Shown here: one piece after another, positions 1 to 8,793 of the stretch
How the letters are laid out: the number at the start of each line of letters is the position of its first letter
How positions within the stretch are numbered: position 1 is the stretch's first letter
Assembly (NCBI RefSeq): GCF_019127135.1
Contig: NZ_JAHOEA010000013.1
Coordinates: 1-64,000, forward strand
DNA from: Segatella copri
Lineage (GTDB): Bacteria; Bacteroidota; Bacteroidia; Bacteroidales; Bacteroidaceae
Length of the DNA stretch: 64,000 nt
Reading direction: 5' to 3'
Notes under the pieces: generated by a model
Seen by the model: only the letters and a program-made list of their open reading frames with translations
Database searches by the model: none
What the model was told of the DNA's origin: nothing
Program-made: the position numbers and the translations under genes

Positions 1-135
1 TCGCTTCTGGAGAGCCTCTGCCTCTCCTATCCTGATGCAGAGATACTGGGCCACCGCGATTTGCCGAACGTTCACAAAGACTGTCCGTCGTTTGATGTCA
101 AGCGATGGCTGAAGCTGGTAGATTTCCACATCTAG
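1..135 (+). CDS. N-acetylmuramoyl-L-alanine amidase, C-terminal fragment
   Basis: The reading frame is open from base 1 and gives 44 residues before TAG; the start lies outside the window. The segment ILGHRDLPNVHKDCPSFDV is the C-terminal part of the Amidase_2 (T7-lysozyme/PGRP) fold, in which the H of GHRD and the C of KDCP contribute zinc ligands. Such enzymes cleave the amide bond between MurNAc and L-alanine in peptidoglycan. In Bacteroidota they occur both as host cell-wall hydrolases and as phage or mobile-element lysins, and the fragment cannot tell these apart. It is followed within 50 bp by a strong hairpin terminator. Confidence 0.72.
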   Translation, partial: SLLESLCLSYPDAEILGHRDLPNVHKDCPSFDVKRWLKLVDFHI

Positions 136-178
136 CCGAAGCCAGAGGATATTGATGTCTAAACTAAGAAAATTACTA

Positions 179-216
179 AAAAAGGGTGTGTCATGCAGTT
201 ATGACACACCCTTTTT
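179..216. terminator. Bidirectional rho-independent terminator
   Basis: Perfect 16-bp arms (AAAAAGGGTGTGTCAT and its complement) enclose a 6-nt loop, with an A run on the left and a T run on the right. It sits between the convergent amidase fragment and the YitT gene and can serve both. Confidence 0.85.
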
Positions 217-224
217 CTGTTTAT

Positions 225-1124
225 CTATTTCTTCTTCGGCAAACCTATCTTCTTGCCTACCTTGAAACGGTCGAAACCTTCGCCATAGACACCGATGACG
301 GCACTCTGGCTGACAAAGGCGGTAGGATCTATCTCATCGATAAGACGGAATATCTTCTGAGACTCACGCTGACGCGCCAATACAAACAGCATGTGGACAT
401 CCTTGCCACTGTAACAGCCATGACCATCCATCACCGTACAACCTCGGTCGGCAGCGGTATTGATGGCTGCACTGAGCTCCAGATACTTGTCGCTGATGAT
501 GAAGAACTGAACCGAACGGCGCAACGCATTCACCACATGATCTACACAGAGCGACTGCACAAAGAGGCAGACATAACCGTAAATCACCATCTCCCAATCG
601 CGCAATACCAGATAAGAACTGGTGATGATGCACAGGTCGCAAATCATGATGGCATGACCCAGGGAAATGTTCCAGTACTTGTTGATCATCGCTGCTACGG
701 TATCAGAACCACCCGTAGAACCATTGCAGGAAAGACCCAAACCGGCACTGCTGCCCATGAAGAACGCACCGATGACCGTTGCCATGAACGGCTGGTCGTG
801 AAGCAGCGGCGTCATGCCTACCGTATGCGTCTCAATCAGACGGGTAGTTAAGGCAAAGATACCAACACCATAGATGGTCTTCAGACAGAACTTATAGCCC
901 AGAATGCGGAATGCGATGAGAAGCAGGAACACATTGAGCGCCAGATAAGATACAGATGCCGGGATGCCAAATCCCCAGTAAAGGATAGAAGCGATACCTC
1001 CTACACCACCCATCGTGATATGATTGGGAAGCAGGAAGATGTTCAAACCGATACTACCTTCTATCATCGCCAGGGCAATGATAACGTAGTCGCGGATTTC
1101 ATGAAGTTTTGTTTTTCTCGTCAT
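225..1124 (-). CDS. YitT family membrane protein (DUF161 + DUF2179)
   Basis: The 299-residue protein starts at MTRKTKLHEIRDY; an upstream in-frame ATG would add 11 unconvincing residues. About five hydrophobic segments fill residues 15-200. They are followed by a soluble C-terminal domain of about 75 residues (FFIISDKYLELSAAI onward) matching DUF2179. This is the YitT/YqfU/YvjA architecture, widespread in Firmicutes and Bacteroidota. The substrate is not established, so a transport role is only a family-level guess. The gene stands alone, ending at a shared terminator, with the phosphoribosyltransferase-like gene divergent to it. Confidence 0.85.
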   Translation of the reverse strand: MTRKTKLHEIRDYVIIALAMIEGSIGLNIFLLPNHITMGGVGGIASILYWGFGIPASVSYLALNVFLLLIAFRILGYKFCLKTIYGVGIFALTTRLIETHTVGMTPLLHDQPFMATVIGAFFMGSSAGLGLSCNGSTGGSDTVAAMINKYWNISLGHAIMICDLCIITSSYLVLRDWEMVIYGYVCLFVQSLCVDHVVNALRRSVQFFIISDKYLELSAAINTAADRGCTVMDGHGCYSGKDVHMLFVLARQRESQKIFRLIDEIDPTAFVSQSAVIGVYGEGFDRFKVGKKIGLPKKK

Positions 1125-1257
1125 ATAAATATACGTATTTCTTAAAATGCGGTGCAAAGGTACTAAAAAATAAGTAAAAAAAGGGCACCTACGTGAAATA
1201 TTACTTAAAAAACAAATCTTTTTTATGAAACCTGCGCCTTATTTCGAAAAGATTTCC

Positions 1258-1265
1258 TATTTTTG
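1258..1265 (+). promoter_or_regulatory. Candidate -7 box (TATTTTTG)
   Basis: It matches the Bacteroidota -7 consensus TAnnTTTG about 40 bp upstream of the phosphoribosyltransferase-like gene. No convincing -33 TTTG is seen at the right spacing, so the call is tentative. Confidence 0.45.
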
Positions 1266-1305
1266 CAGAAACTATGCATTATTAATTATCAAAAAATTCT
1301 AGTCT

Positions 1306-1902
1306 ATGGCTAATTACGAAAATGAAATCAACTCGTGGCCAGTGCTGAAAAACGGACTGCACTACAAATGGCTTGTCGACTACGCTGCATTCAGCGCTTT
1401 CGGTACTTTTGAACTCACAGCAGAGGAATGGGAAAAACGCGACCTTATCGTCAACTTTAAAGGTAACTCTGAGCTCACAACGGAGATGGACCACCAGGAA
1501 GCCTTGAAGAAGGCTATCAAAATGGTGTCAGATGAGCTGAAGACTCTTTTGGGCGAAGAGGCAGCGCAGTTTACTTTGGTCTGCATTCCGGCAGCTCTTG
1601 AGGCGCATACCAAGCGCCGTTTCAAGGAGTTCAGCGAGGAGGTATGCAAGGCTACGGGCATGACCAACGCCTACCCTGCCTTCAGCTACACGCATGATGT
1701 AGATGAAGATGGTGATCCTGTAGATGAACTCCATATCGACGAGGCATTCTTCCAGGGCAAAAAGATCATTCTCTTTGATGACATCATCGCATCCGGCAAT
1801 TCGGTTGCCAAGTTTGCCGACCAGCTGGAAGGATATGGTGCCAAGGTTGAACTGGCGCTAGCACTGGGAAAAAAGATTTCTGACGGATATGACCAGAAAT
1901 AA
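1306..1902 (+). CDS. Phosphoribosyltransferase-like protein
   Basis: The 198-residue soluble protein has, near residues 152-165, KKIILFDDIIASGNSV. That fits the 13-residue PRPP-binding signature of type I phosphoribosyltransferases (hydrophobic strand, two acidic residues, then a small-residue loop). The N-terminal two thirds is acidic and carries no other motif I recognise. The base or other substrate is unknown, and a role as an orphan PRTase in nucleotide salvage, or as a regulatory PRTase fold, is inference. It is preceded by a TAnnTTTG box and followed at once by a strong hairpin, so it is probably monocistronic. Confidence 0.68.
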   Translation: MANYENEINSWPVLKNGLHYKWLVDYAAFSAFGTFELTAEEWEKRDLIVNFKGNSELTTEMDHQEALKKAIKMVSDELKTLLGEEAAQFTLVCIPAALEAHTKRRFKEFSEEVCKATGMTNAYPAFSYTHDVDEDGDPVDELHIDEAFFQGKKIILFDDIIASGNSVAKFADQLEGYGAKVELALALGKKISDGYDQK

Positions 1903-1919
1903 GATATTTTATTAGGCAG

Positions 1920-1949
1920 TTTTTAGGCACGGATTACCGTGCCTAAAAA
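1920..1949. terminator. Bidirectional terminator
   Basis: TTTTTAGGCACGG and its complement form 13-bp arms with an ATTA loop, flanked by T/A runs on both strands. It lies between the convergent PRTase-like and BrkB genes. Confidence 0.85.
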
Positions 1950-1959
1950 ACACCATTTA

Positions 1960-3279
1960 TTAACAGAAAGCGATTTGCTTTCCCTTTTCTATGAACTCTG
2001 CATTTACGATGTCGATATCCTTCCACATCGCCAAATCCGACTCTAATGCGGCAAGGCTTGAGATATCCTCGCCATAACCGAAGAGGCGCTCTATCATCAC
2101 ACCATAGGTAAGATGCTCTATCTTCTCTATCGGATGAAGAACCACAGATTCCTCAAAACTGCTCTTCTTACCATTACGGATTTCTACCAGCAAACGGGCG
2201 CGTAACAGTTCCTTAACCGACTGGTTGATAATCTGTTGAGGTATCTTCGTTAAATCATGAATTTCTTTCGGAGTATACGCCTGTTCGCCCTGATTGAACC
2301 GACGACATACCAGATGCATCACCACTCCACAGACCTTGATGCGCTGCACCAGTTTCAGGTGATCGTACTGCAAATCACCATCATAATAATGGATGTTCTG
2401 GTTGGTATGGCAGAGCAAGGCGCCAAACACTACGATAGCCCACGAAATCTGAAGCCATAACAGGAAGAGCGGAATGGCTGCCAGCGAACCATAGATGACA
2501 TTGTAGCTGGACAGAAAAACCTGCAGATAGATATATCCATACTGAAGTGCCGTCATGCAGACACCCGCCAGGAACGATGGAACCAGGGTGCTGCGAACCC
2601 GGATATAGGTATTCGGGATGACATAATAGCAGAACACGAAGAACAGGAACATCGGAACAAAAGCCGCCAGATGGAGGATGAACGAAGGAATGGTATCACC
2701 GATATCCGCTATCCTGTCTACATTATCCACCATATTCACCGTCCATACATTGATGCTCGAAGCAAAGAGAATCAGCAGTCCCAGACCAAACAGAATGGTA
2801 GGATATTCGGTAACAATCTGCTTCCATGAACGCTCGCCCGTATGCCAGATGTCATCGAAGGTAAGCTCTATCTTCTGCATCAGCGAAACGATGGTATAGA
2901 GAAACATCACGATACCCGTACCGATGATGTAGTTGCTCTGTGTATTCTCAATATAATTGTGAACGAAGTTAACGATGGTCTGCGCCACAACGGGCTGTGC
3001 CTCGAAGGTGGTAGAGAGCCAGGATTCGAGCAGAGAGGCATAGCCGAAACCACGGGCTATGACAAACATCATAGCCATAAAAGGTATCAGAGCCATGAAG
3101 GAGGCAAAAGTCAAGGCTGCCACATCCCTTGCCCACATATCCTTGAGATAGAAGATGCGACCGGCAAGCATACCCATCTTGATCCAAGACTTGAATCTGC
3201 CTCGGAAGTCTTTGATATTAGAAGAATTGAATTCTCTGATATCTTCGTAAAAACCTAGTATTCTGTCTATTACCCCCAT
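1960..3279 (-). CDS. YihY/virulence factor BrkB family membrane protein
   Basis: A 439-residue protein. The segment from about residue 40 to 290 contains the six-helix BrkB/YihY domain, including DVAALTFASFMALIPFMAMM and a VIPNTYIRVRSTLVPSFLAG stretch typical of the family. The remaining 140 residues form a soluble tail that resembles a winged-helix fold (YTPKEIHDLTKIPQQIINQS), an extension common in Bacteroidota members. E. coli YihY was once called RNase BN, but that assignment was later given to another gene, so no nuclease role is claimed. It ends at a shared terminator and starts about 100 bp from the 3' end of uxaC. Confidence 0.88.
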   Translation of the reverse strand: MGVIDRILGFYEDIREFNSSNIKDFRGRFKSWIKMGMLAGRIFYLKDMWARDVAALTFASFMALIPFMAMMFVIARGFGYASLLESWLSTTFEAQPVVAQTIVNFVHNYIENTQSNYIIGTGIVMFLYTIVSLMQKIELTFDDIWHTGERSWKQIVTEYPTILFGLGLLILFASSINVWTVNMVDNVDRIADIGDTIPSFILHLAAFVPMFLFFVFCYYVIPNTYIRVRSTLVPSFLAGVCMTALQYGYIYLQVFLSSYNVIYGSLAAIPLFLLWLQISWAIVVFGALLCHTNQNIHYYDGDLQYDHLKLVQRIKVCGVVMHLVCRRFNQGEQAYTPKEIHDLTKIPQQIINQSVKELLRARLLVEIRNGKKSSFEESVVLHPIEKIEHLTYGVMIERLFGYGEDISSLAALESDLAMWKDIDIVNAEFIEKGKQIAFC

Positions 3280-3311
3280 AAGTTTAAAGTATTGGTTTCA
3301 CGATAAAACAT

Positions 3312-3354
3312 CAAATCCCTCCACAACACCACCGGGATGCCGTGAAGGGATTTG
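3312..3354 (-). terminator. Possible terminator hairpin after uxaC
   Basis: Nine-base arms CAAATCCCT and AGGGATTTG enclose a 25-nt loop just downstream of the uxaC stop. There is no good T run, so this may be only a 3' stabilising hairpin. Confidence 0.4.
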
Positions 3355-3384
3355 TCTTAGTATAAATTGCTTCAGTTCTATGGA

Positions 3385-4788
3385 TTAATAGAACTTGAAG
3401 TAGTTGCGAGCATTGTTGTAAGAGATATCCTCTACCATGCGAGAGAGGCTCTCCATGTCGTTAGGAAGCAAGCCCTTCTCTACATCATTGCCGAGAAGGT
3501 TGCAGAGCAAACGACGGAAGTACTCGTGACGTGGGTAGCTGAGGAATGAACGAGAGTCAGTCAACATACCTACGAAACGGCTCAGGAGACCCAATACAGA
3601 GAGTGCATTCATCTGGCGGGTCATACCATCGAGCTGATCGTTGAACCACCAGCCAGAACCGAACTGGATCTTACCAGGGCAAGAACCATCCTGGAAGTTA
3701 CCGAGCATGGTAGCGATTACCTCGTTGGCACATGGGTTCAATGTATAGAGGATAGTACGTGTGAGCTTACCCTCCATGTTGAGCTCATTGAGGAAGCTGC
3801 TCATAGCCTTGGCTGTAGTGAACTCACCGATAGAATCGAAACCGGTATCAGCACCGAGCTTGTTGTACATCAGTGTATTGTTGTCGCGGATAGCACCATA
3901 GTGGTACTGCTGTGTCCAGTCGGCAGCATGATCCATCTCAGCGCAAACCTTGAGGAATGCATGCTTGTACTGACGGATTTCGAGAGCAGAAAGCTGCTGG
4001 CCACGCATAGCCTTGGCAAAGATAGTCTCAATCTGAGAATCTGTGTATGGCTCATCGTAGAACTCCTCGATACCGTGGTCGCTCAACTTACAGCCGTTCT
4101 CAGTGAAGAAGTCGTGACGCTTCTGCAAAGCATCAACCATATCCTGGAATGTAACGAGGTTAACACCTGCTACCTCACCGAGCTTGTTCATATAGTCAGC
4201 GAAATCTGGCTTCTCGATGTTCATAGCCTTGTCAGGACGCCAAGCAGGAATCATCTTGATTTCGAAACCGCTCTCACGTGTCTGCTTGTGGTAACGCAGG
4301 TCATCGATTGGGTCGTCTGTTGTACAAACGCACTCTACATTGTAATGACGCATCAAGCCACGAGCGCTGAACTCTGGCAACTGCAACTTCTCGTTACACT
4401 CATCGTAGATTTCACGGGCTGTCTTAGGGCTGAGCTGCTTATTAATACCGAAAGCAGTCTTGAGCTCCAGGTGAGTCCAGTGATAGAGAGGGTTACGGAA
4501 AGTATAAGGCACTGTCTCAGCCCACTTCTCGAACTTCTCCCAGTCGCTAGTATCAGTACCTGTGCAGAAACGCTCATCTACACCATTGGTACGCATAGCA
4601 CGCCACTTGTAGTGGTCGCCGCCGAGCCAAAGTTCTGTAATACTCTTAAACTTGTGATCATTGGCTACCATCTCAGGGATGAGGTGGCAGTGATAATCGA
4701 TAATTGGCATTTTAGCCGCATGATTGTGGAAAAGATCCTGTGCAGTCTTAGTGTCGAGCAGGAAGTTTTCATCCATAAATTGCTTCAT
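3385..4788 (-). CDS. uxaC: Uronate (glucuronate/galacturonate) isomerase
   Basis: A 467-residue enzyme of the expected UxaC length, converting D-glucuronate to D-fructuronate and D-galacturonate to D-tagaturonate in the cytoplasm. The N-terminal MPIIDYHCHLIPEMV carries the HxH metal-binding pair of the amidohydrolase-like barrel, and the segment SGWWFNDQLDGMTRQMNAL near residue 380 is a recognisable UxaC block. The 138-bp gap to the upstream AraC gene contains that gene's terminator and a separate -7 box, so uxaC appears to have its own promoter. It suggests use of pectin- or glycosaminoglycan-derived uronates. No uxuA/uxuB partner is in the window. Confidence 0.95.
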   Translation of the reverse strand: MKQFMDENFLLDTKTAQDLFHNHAAKMPIIDYHCHLIPEMVANDHKFKSITELWLGGDHYKWRAMRTNGVDERFCTGTDTSDWEKFEKWAETVPYTFRNPLYHWTHLELKTAFGINKQLSPKTAREIYDECNEKLQLPEFSARGLMRHYNVECVCTTDDPIDDLRYHKQTRESGFEIKMIPAWRPDKAMNIEKPDFADYMNKLGEVAGVNLVTFQDMVDALQKRHDFFTENGCKLSDHGIEEFYDEPYTDSQIETIFAKAMRGQQLSALEIRQYKHAFLKVCAEMDHAADWTQQYHYGAIRDNNTLMYNKLGADTGFDSIGEFTTAKAMSSFLNELNMEGKLTRTILYTLNPCANEVIATMLGNFQDGSCPGKIQFGSGWWFNDQLDGMTRQMNALSVLGLLSRFVGMLTDSRSFLSYPRHEYFRRLLCNLLGNDVEKGLLPNDMESLSRMVEDISYNNARNYFKFY

Positions 4789-4840
4789 AATTCGTTATCG
4801 TAGTTTTTAAATGTTTATTTATTCACTATGAATTGTAGCG

Positions 4841-4848
4841 CAAAGATA
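4841..4848 (-). promoter_or_regulatory. Candidate uxaC -7 box (TATCTTTG)
   Basis: The minus strand reads TATCTTTGCG about 55 bp upstream of the uxaC ATG. The -33 region is poor, which would fit an activator-dependent promoter; that is inference only. Confidence 0.5.
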
Positions 4849-4862
4849 CAACAAATATCGGA

Positions 4863-4912
4863 AAAAAGAATCGTTTAAGCGAAATATTTTTGATAATTTC
4901 ACTTAAACGATT
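4863..4912 (-). terminator. Terminator after the AraC-family regulator
   Basis: On the minus strand, 17-bp arms (AATCGTTTAAGTGAAAT and its near-perfect complement, one mismatch) are followed by CTTTTTTCC. Confidence 0.8.
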
Positions 4913-4925
4913 ACGTTGGCCTGTA

Positions 4926-5813
4926 TTATACAATGATTCTTGTCTTATGATAGCTTTCACGGAACTCGCTTGGCGAGCATCCTTTCTTTTTCTTGAAGAT
5001 GCGGTTGAAGTTGCTGAGATTGTTGAATCCGCAATCAAAACCTATCTCGCTGATACTCTTTGCAGTATCTACCAGCATGCGGGCTGCATAACCCAGACGC
5101 AGGTCGATGATATACTCAGAGATATTTCTGCCGGTATGGAGCTTGAAGAAACGGCTGAACGCACTGCTGCTCATGCCTGCCAGCGAGGCAAGCTCCGGCA
5201 GACGGAGTTCATCCATATAGTTCTTGGAGATGAAATTCTTCACCTTCAGGATGCGCCGGCTATCGTCTTCTACCGTTACCTTGGCATAACTGCTGGAAGC
5301 CAGGGTGCGGGCATTTTCGCAGCGTGACAGTTCGTAGAGAATGGTCAGGAACTGCTGTACGGCATAGAAACCATCTTTCACGGTACTTAAAGTATCGAGC
5401 AGTCCGTATACCTTCATAATGGCCTGCATCGGGAATGACAGACCCTTCTTCGCTTCCTGCATCATACGGGTAATGCTGGCGTAGGGATTTCTTCCGAAGA
5501 GCGTTTCATCACCCATGGAGAAATCAAACTGGATGGTAATCTCTCGGATGTCATCGCTGTGGCATTCGTTCTGCTCCCATACATGCTCCAGATCGGGCGA
5601 TGTGATGAGACAGAGATCATAGTCGCCTATCACCTCCTGCGAATCGCCAACGATTCTTCTTACTCCCTTTGCATTCTCAACAAAGTTCAACTCGTACACC
5701 GAATGGTTATGGATAGGATAAGTAAACTCCTTCTTATGCCTGTCTGCAATATAGAGCACATCCTTACCCATCAGCGGTGTTATCTCGTGAATGATTCTTC
5801 TATCTTCTGCCAT
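4926..5813 (-). CDS. AraC family transcriptional regulator
   Basis: A 295-residue protein with an N-terminal cupin-like sensor region (HNHSVYELNFVENAKG near residue 35) and a C-terminal AraC/XylS double helix-turn-helix from about residue 190. The first HTH is LRLPELASLAGMSSSAFSRF and the second includes SISEIGFDCGFNNLSNFNR. These regulators usually bind a small ligand and activate nearby catabolic genes. The gene lies between uxaC and dapA, and its terminator separates it from uxaC, so control of uxaC is plausible but not shown. Confidence 0.9.
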   Translation of the reverse strand: MAEDRRIIHEITPLMGKDVLYIADRHKKEFTYPIHNHSVYELNFVENAKGVRRIVGDSQEVIGDYDLCLITSPDLEHVWEQNECHSDDIREITIQFDFSMGDETLFGRNPYASITRMMQEAKKGLSFPMQAIMKVYGLLDTLSTVKDGFYAVQQFLTILYELSRCENARTLASSSYAKVTVEDDSRRILKVKNFISKNYMDELRLPELASLAGMSSSAFSRFFKLHTGRNISEYIIDLRLGYAARMLVDTAKSISEIGFDCGFNNLSNFNRIFKKKKGCSPSEFRESYHKTRIIV

Positions 5814-5820
5814 GGTACTT

Positions 5821-5892
5821 AATGATTAATGGTAAAGTATAAGTGATTAATGATTATCAGATGCATACGACAACCATTAATCACCAATTAAT
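5821..5892. repeat. Heptad-like AT repeat with inverted arms
   Basis: The intergenic segment has repeated TTAATGA/TTAATGG heptads, with ATTAATGGT at 5825-5833 inverted as ACCATTAAT at 5873-5881. It resembles the other heptad repeats found at 7781, 34147, 37350 and 42816. Confidence 0.55.
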
Positions 5893-5895
5893 ATT

Positions 5896-6783
5896 CTAGA
5901 TATTCAAAGTCTTGAGAATGTCGCTCATCTTCTGCTTGGTTGCAATACGGGTAGGAACCAGAGGCAGACGGAGCTCGTTCTCGATGAAGCCCATATCATT
6001 GAGCAGCGCCTTTACGCCGGCAGGGTTACCATCAACAAAGAGCAGACTGTAGAGCTCAGTGAAAGAATGATGAATCTTACGGGCTGGCTCATATTCGCCA
6101 CGGAACTCGAGACGGATCATGCGGCTGAAAGCCTTAGGCAAGGCATTGCCGATAACAGAGATTACGCCGGCAGCACCACTGGCAATCATAGAGAAGGTAA
6201 GCGCATCATCACCGCTGATGACATCAAAATTATCAGGCTTGTTCTTGATAATCTCGTCTACCTGCTCCAGGCTGCCACTAGCCTCCTTCACGGCTACCAC
6301 ATTAGGGAAGTCGCGGGCAATACGGCAGGTTGTTTCCGGCTTCATGTTGATACCGGTTCTGCCAGGAACATTGTAGAGCACGATAGGCAGCGGACTAACC
6401 TGAGCAATGGCCTTGAAGTGCTGATAGAGACCTTCCTGAGAAGGTTTGTTGTAGTAAGGACAGATACTGAGGATGCCATCGATGCCACTCCAGTCGGAGT
6501 TCTTGATTTCTTCAACGACAGCAGCAGTATTATTACCGCCACAATATTTCAATATCTTGACGCGACCCTTGTTCACGTCTTTCACCAATTCTGTGATTTT
6601 ATCTTTCTCTTCCTGTGTAAGACATGGAGCCTCACCAGTTGTGGCAAGGATGCAAAGGAAGTCTGCACCATTGTCAATTTGAAACTCTACCAATCGCTTG
6701 AGCGACTGATAATCAACCGAGCCATCGGTGTTGAAAGGAGTAATAAGGGCAACACCTAAACCCTTGAATATGTTCTGTGCCAT
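5896..6783 (-). CDS. dapA: 4-hydroxy-tetrahydrodipicolinate synthase
   Basis: A 295-residue (beta/alpha)8 aldolase that condenses pyruvate with L-aspartate-4-semialdehyde, the first committed step of the diaminopimelate/lysine pathway. Visible motifs are the catalytic tyrosine in LYNVPGRTGINM (about residue 135), the Schiff-base lysine in VVAVKEASGS (about 164), and an N-terminal GLGVALITPF strand. Length and motifs match DapA closely, rather than the NanA or KDG aldolase branches. It is probably monocistronic, with a good -33/-7 promoter upstream. Confidence 0.95.
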   Translation of the reverse strand: MAQNIFKGLGVALITPFNTDGSVDYQSLKRLVEFQIDNGADFLCILATTGEAPCLTQEEKDKITELVKDVNKGRVKILKYCGGNNTAAVVEEIKNSDWSGIDGILSICPYYNKPSQEGLYQHFKAIAQVSPLPIVLYNVPGRTGINMKPETTCRIARDFPNVVAVKEASGSLEQVDEIIKNKPDNFDVISGDDALTFSMIASGAAGVISVIGNALPKAFSRMIRLEFRGEYEPARKIHHSFTELYSLLFVDGNPAGVKALLNDMGFIENELRLPLVPTRIATKQKMSDILKTLNI

Positions 6784-6807
6784 AATCTATAATATCAAAA
6801 TCGTTGG

Positions 6808-6838
6808 CAAAAGTACACAATTATTGTCAATTTGCAAA
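6808..6838 (-). promoter_or_regulatory. dapA promoter
   Basis: On the minus strand TTTG (6838-6835), a 19-bp spacer and TACTTTTG (6815-6808) match the Bacteroidota sigma-ABfr consensus, 25 bp before the ATG. Confidence 0.8.
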
Positions 6839-6920
6839 ATAAAAATGAACTTTTCTTTCAAGATTGTATCATTTTTGAAAAAAAATCTGTATTATTATAC
6901 CATATTTCACGTTTTTTTAG

Positions 6921-6928
6921 TAACTTTG
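6921..6928 (+). promoter_or_regulatory. truA -7 box (TAACTTTG)
   Basis: TAACTTTG matches TAnnTTTG about 80 bp upstream of truA. The -33 position has no TTTG. Confidence 0.55.
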
Positions 6929-7007
6929 CACCCGAATTAAGCAAAGAACGAAGAACAAATCAAAGCTCAAAGTTCATAGCAAAAAACAAAAAAGTTCAAA
7001 GATTATC

Positions 7008-7751
7008 ATGAGATATTTCATATTCTTCGGTTACGACGGCACCAACTATCACGGCTGGCAGATTCAGCCCAATGCCAATTCGGTACAGCAGGAGTTGCAG
7101 CGCGCCCTCTCCATACTTCTGAGAAAGGAGATGGAGGTGGTGGGAGCAGGAAGAACCGATACCGGCGTACATGCCCGACACATGGCAGCCCACTTCGATA
7201 CAGACAGAATCCCGATGGAACCCGACCAGCTGGTATACCGCCTGAACCGCATCCTGCCCCGCGATATCGCCGTATACGAAGTAAGGGAGGTTGCCCCGGA
7301 GATGCATGCCCGCTTCTCTGCCACATCGCGCACATACCATTATTATATCCATACGCGGAAGGATCCGTTTGAGCGCCATTATTCACTGCAGATGAACTAT
7401 ACCCTCAATTTCGAGAAGATGAACGAGGCGGCACAGCATTTTCTGCATCACGAAGACTATGCAGCGTTCTGCAAGGCGGGTGGCGATAATAAGACTACCA
7501 TCTGCCACGTAACAGCCGCCCGATGGATACAGACCTCTCCTACCACCTGGTATTTCGAGATTACCGCCAACCGTTTCCTGAGAAACATGGTGAGAGCCGT
7601 AGTGGGAACGCTCATCGATGTAGGCAGAGAAAAGATTACGATGGAACAGTTTCTCGATATCCTGCACAACGGAAGCCGCAGCGATGCAGGCGAAAGCATG
7701 CCGGGTAACGCACTGTTCCTGGAAGATGTGGGGTATGATTTCAAGGATTAA
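7008..7751 (+). CDS. truA: tRNA pseudouridine(38-40) synthase
   Basis: A 247-residue TruA. The catalytic aspartate lies in GAGRTDTGVHARHMAAHF (about residues 46-63), and the N-terminal YFIFFGYDGTNYHGWQ and the C-terminal FLRNMVRAVVGTLIDVGR are hallmark blocks. It isomerises uridines 38-40 in the anticodon stem-loop of many tRNAs. The downstream EamA gene is only 67 bp away and may be cotranscribed, though a heptad repeat lies between them. Confidence 0.96.
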   Translation: MRYFIFFGYDGTNYHGWQIQPNANSVQQELQRALSILLRKEMEVVGAGRTDTGVHARHMAAHFDTDRIPMEPDQLVYRLNRILPRDIAVYEVREVAPEMHARFSATSRTYHYYIHTRKDPFERHYSLQMNYTLNFEKMNEAAQHFLHHEDYAAFCKAGGDNKTTICHVTAARWIQTSPTTWYFEITANRFLRNMVRAVVGTLIDVGREKITMEQFLDILHNGSRSDAGESMPGNALFLEDVGYDFKD

Positions 7752-7780
7752 ATGATTAGAAACACAAGGGCGCGAGCCTC

Positions 7781-7812
7781 ATTCAACATTCAACATTCAA
7801 CATTTAACATTC
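7781..7812 (+). repeat. Tandem heptad repeat (ATTCAAC)
   Basis: Three ATTCAAC units are followed by ATTTAAC and a partial unit, ending just before the EamA start codon. Confidence 0.8.
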
Positions 7813-7818
7813 ATAAAA

Positions 7819-8736
7819 ATGTGGTTAGTATTAGCATTTCTCTCAGCAGCGCTGCTGGGATTTTATGATGCCTTCAAGAAGAAGGCGCTTTCAGGTAACG
7901 CAGTGATTCCCGTGCTCTTTTTGAACACGCTCTTCTCATCACTCATCTTCCTGCCGTTCATCGTGATGAGCTATACAGGAAATTCGCTGGATGGAACGAT
8001 GTTTCATGTAGCAGAAGGCGGATGGGAAGTTCACAAGTACATCGTACTCAAGAGTTTCATCGTATTGAGCAGCTGGATTTTCGGTTATTTCGGCATGAAG
8101 CACCTGCCGCTCACCATCGTGGGACCTATCAATGCCACCCGACCGGTAATGACACTCGTGGGTGCCCTGCTGGTTTATGGTGAGGTACTGAATCTCTACC
8201 AGTGGATTGGTGTCATCCTTGCCATCATCTCCTTCGCCATGCTTTCGCGCAGCGGCAAGAAAGAGGGTATCGACTTCAAGCACAACAAATGGATTTACTT
8301 CATCGTGCTGGCTGCTGTTCTCGGTGCAATAAGCGGTCTCTACGACAAGTATCTGATGGCGCCACCAGAGAATGGTGGTGTAGGATTAGACAGAATGATT
8401 GTGCAGAGCTGGTACAACATCTACCAGTGTTTCCTCATGGGAGCCATGCTGCTGATGATATGGTGGCCTACCAAGAAGAATTCTACCCCATTCCACTGGC
8501 ACTGGAGTATCATCTTCATCAGTATCTTCCTTTCGGCAGCCGACTTCGTTTATTTCTACGCATTGAGTCTGCCTGGTGCCATGATCAGTATCGTGAGCAT
8601 GATTCGCCGCGGTTCGGTCATCGTCAGCTTCCTCTTCGGTGCAGCCATCTTCCATGAGAAGAATCTCAAGGCGAAGTTCATTGATCTGCTCCTGGTATTA
8701 CTTGGAATGCTCTTCCTCTATTTCGGAACGAAGTAA
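7819..8736 (+). CDS. EamA-family (DMT superfamily) transporter
   Basis: A 305-residue integral membrane protein with about ten hydrophobic segments in two halves, typical of EamA/DMT exporters. The N-terminus (WLVLAFLSAALLGFYDAFKK) begins directly with a membrane segment. The first repeat contains HLPLTIVGPINATRPVMT, and the second contains LSLPGAMISIVSMIRRGSVI, the usual EamA pattern near the seventh and eighth helices. The substrate is unknown: amino acids, nucleosides or sugars are all possible. It follows truA in the same direction and ends in a bidirectional terminator. Confidence 0.88.
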   Translation: MWLVLAFLSAALLGFYDAFKKKALSGNAVIPVLFLNTLFSSLIFLPFIVMSYTGNSLDGTMFHVAEGGWEVHKYIVLKSFIVLSSWIFGYFGMKHLPLTIVGPINATRPVMTLVGALLVYGEVLNLYQWIGVILAIISFAMLSRSGKKEGIDFKHNKWIYFIVLAAVLGAISGLYDKYLMAPPENGGVGLDRMIVQSWYNIYQCFLMGAMLLMIWWPTKKNSTPFHWHWSIIFISIFLSAADFVYFYALSLPGAMISIVSMIRRGSVIVSFLFGAAIFHEKNLKAKFIDLLLVLLGMLFLYFGTK

Positions 8737-8745
8737 TGATTAGAT

Positions 8746-8787
8746 AAAAAAAAGTCTTGCAAGCATATAGCCTGCAAGACTTTTTTT
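8746..8787. terminator. Bidirectional terminator
   Basis: AAAAAAAGTCTTGCA and TGCAAGACTTTTTTT arms enclose an 11-nt loop between the convergent EamA and M13 peptidase genes. Confidence 0.9.
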
Positions 8788-8793
8788 ATGTTT

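Noticed and set aside
186-851. 221-codon plus-strand frame
   Set aside because: It starts inside the terminator and is antisense to the YitT gene.
3901-4803. 300-codon plus-strand frame
   Set aside because: It is antisense to uxaC, whose sequence and length are unmistakable; the translation has no recognisable domain.
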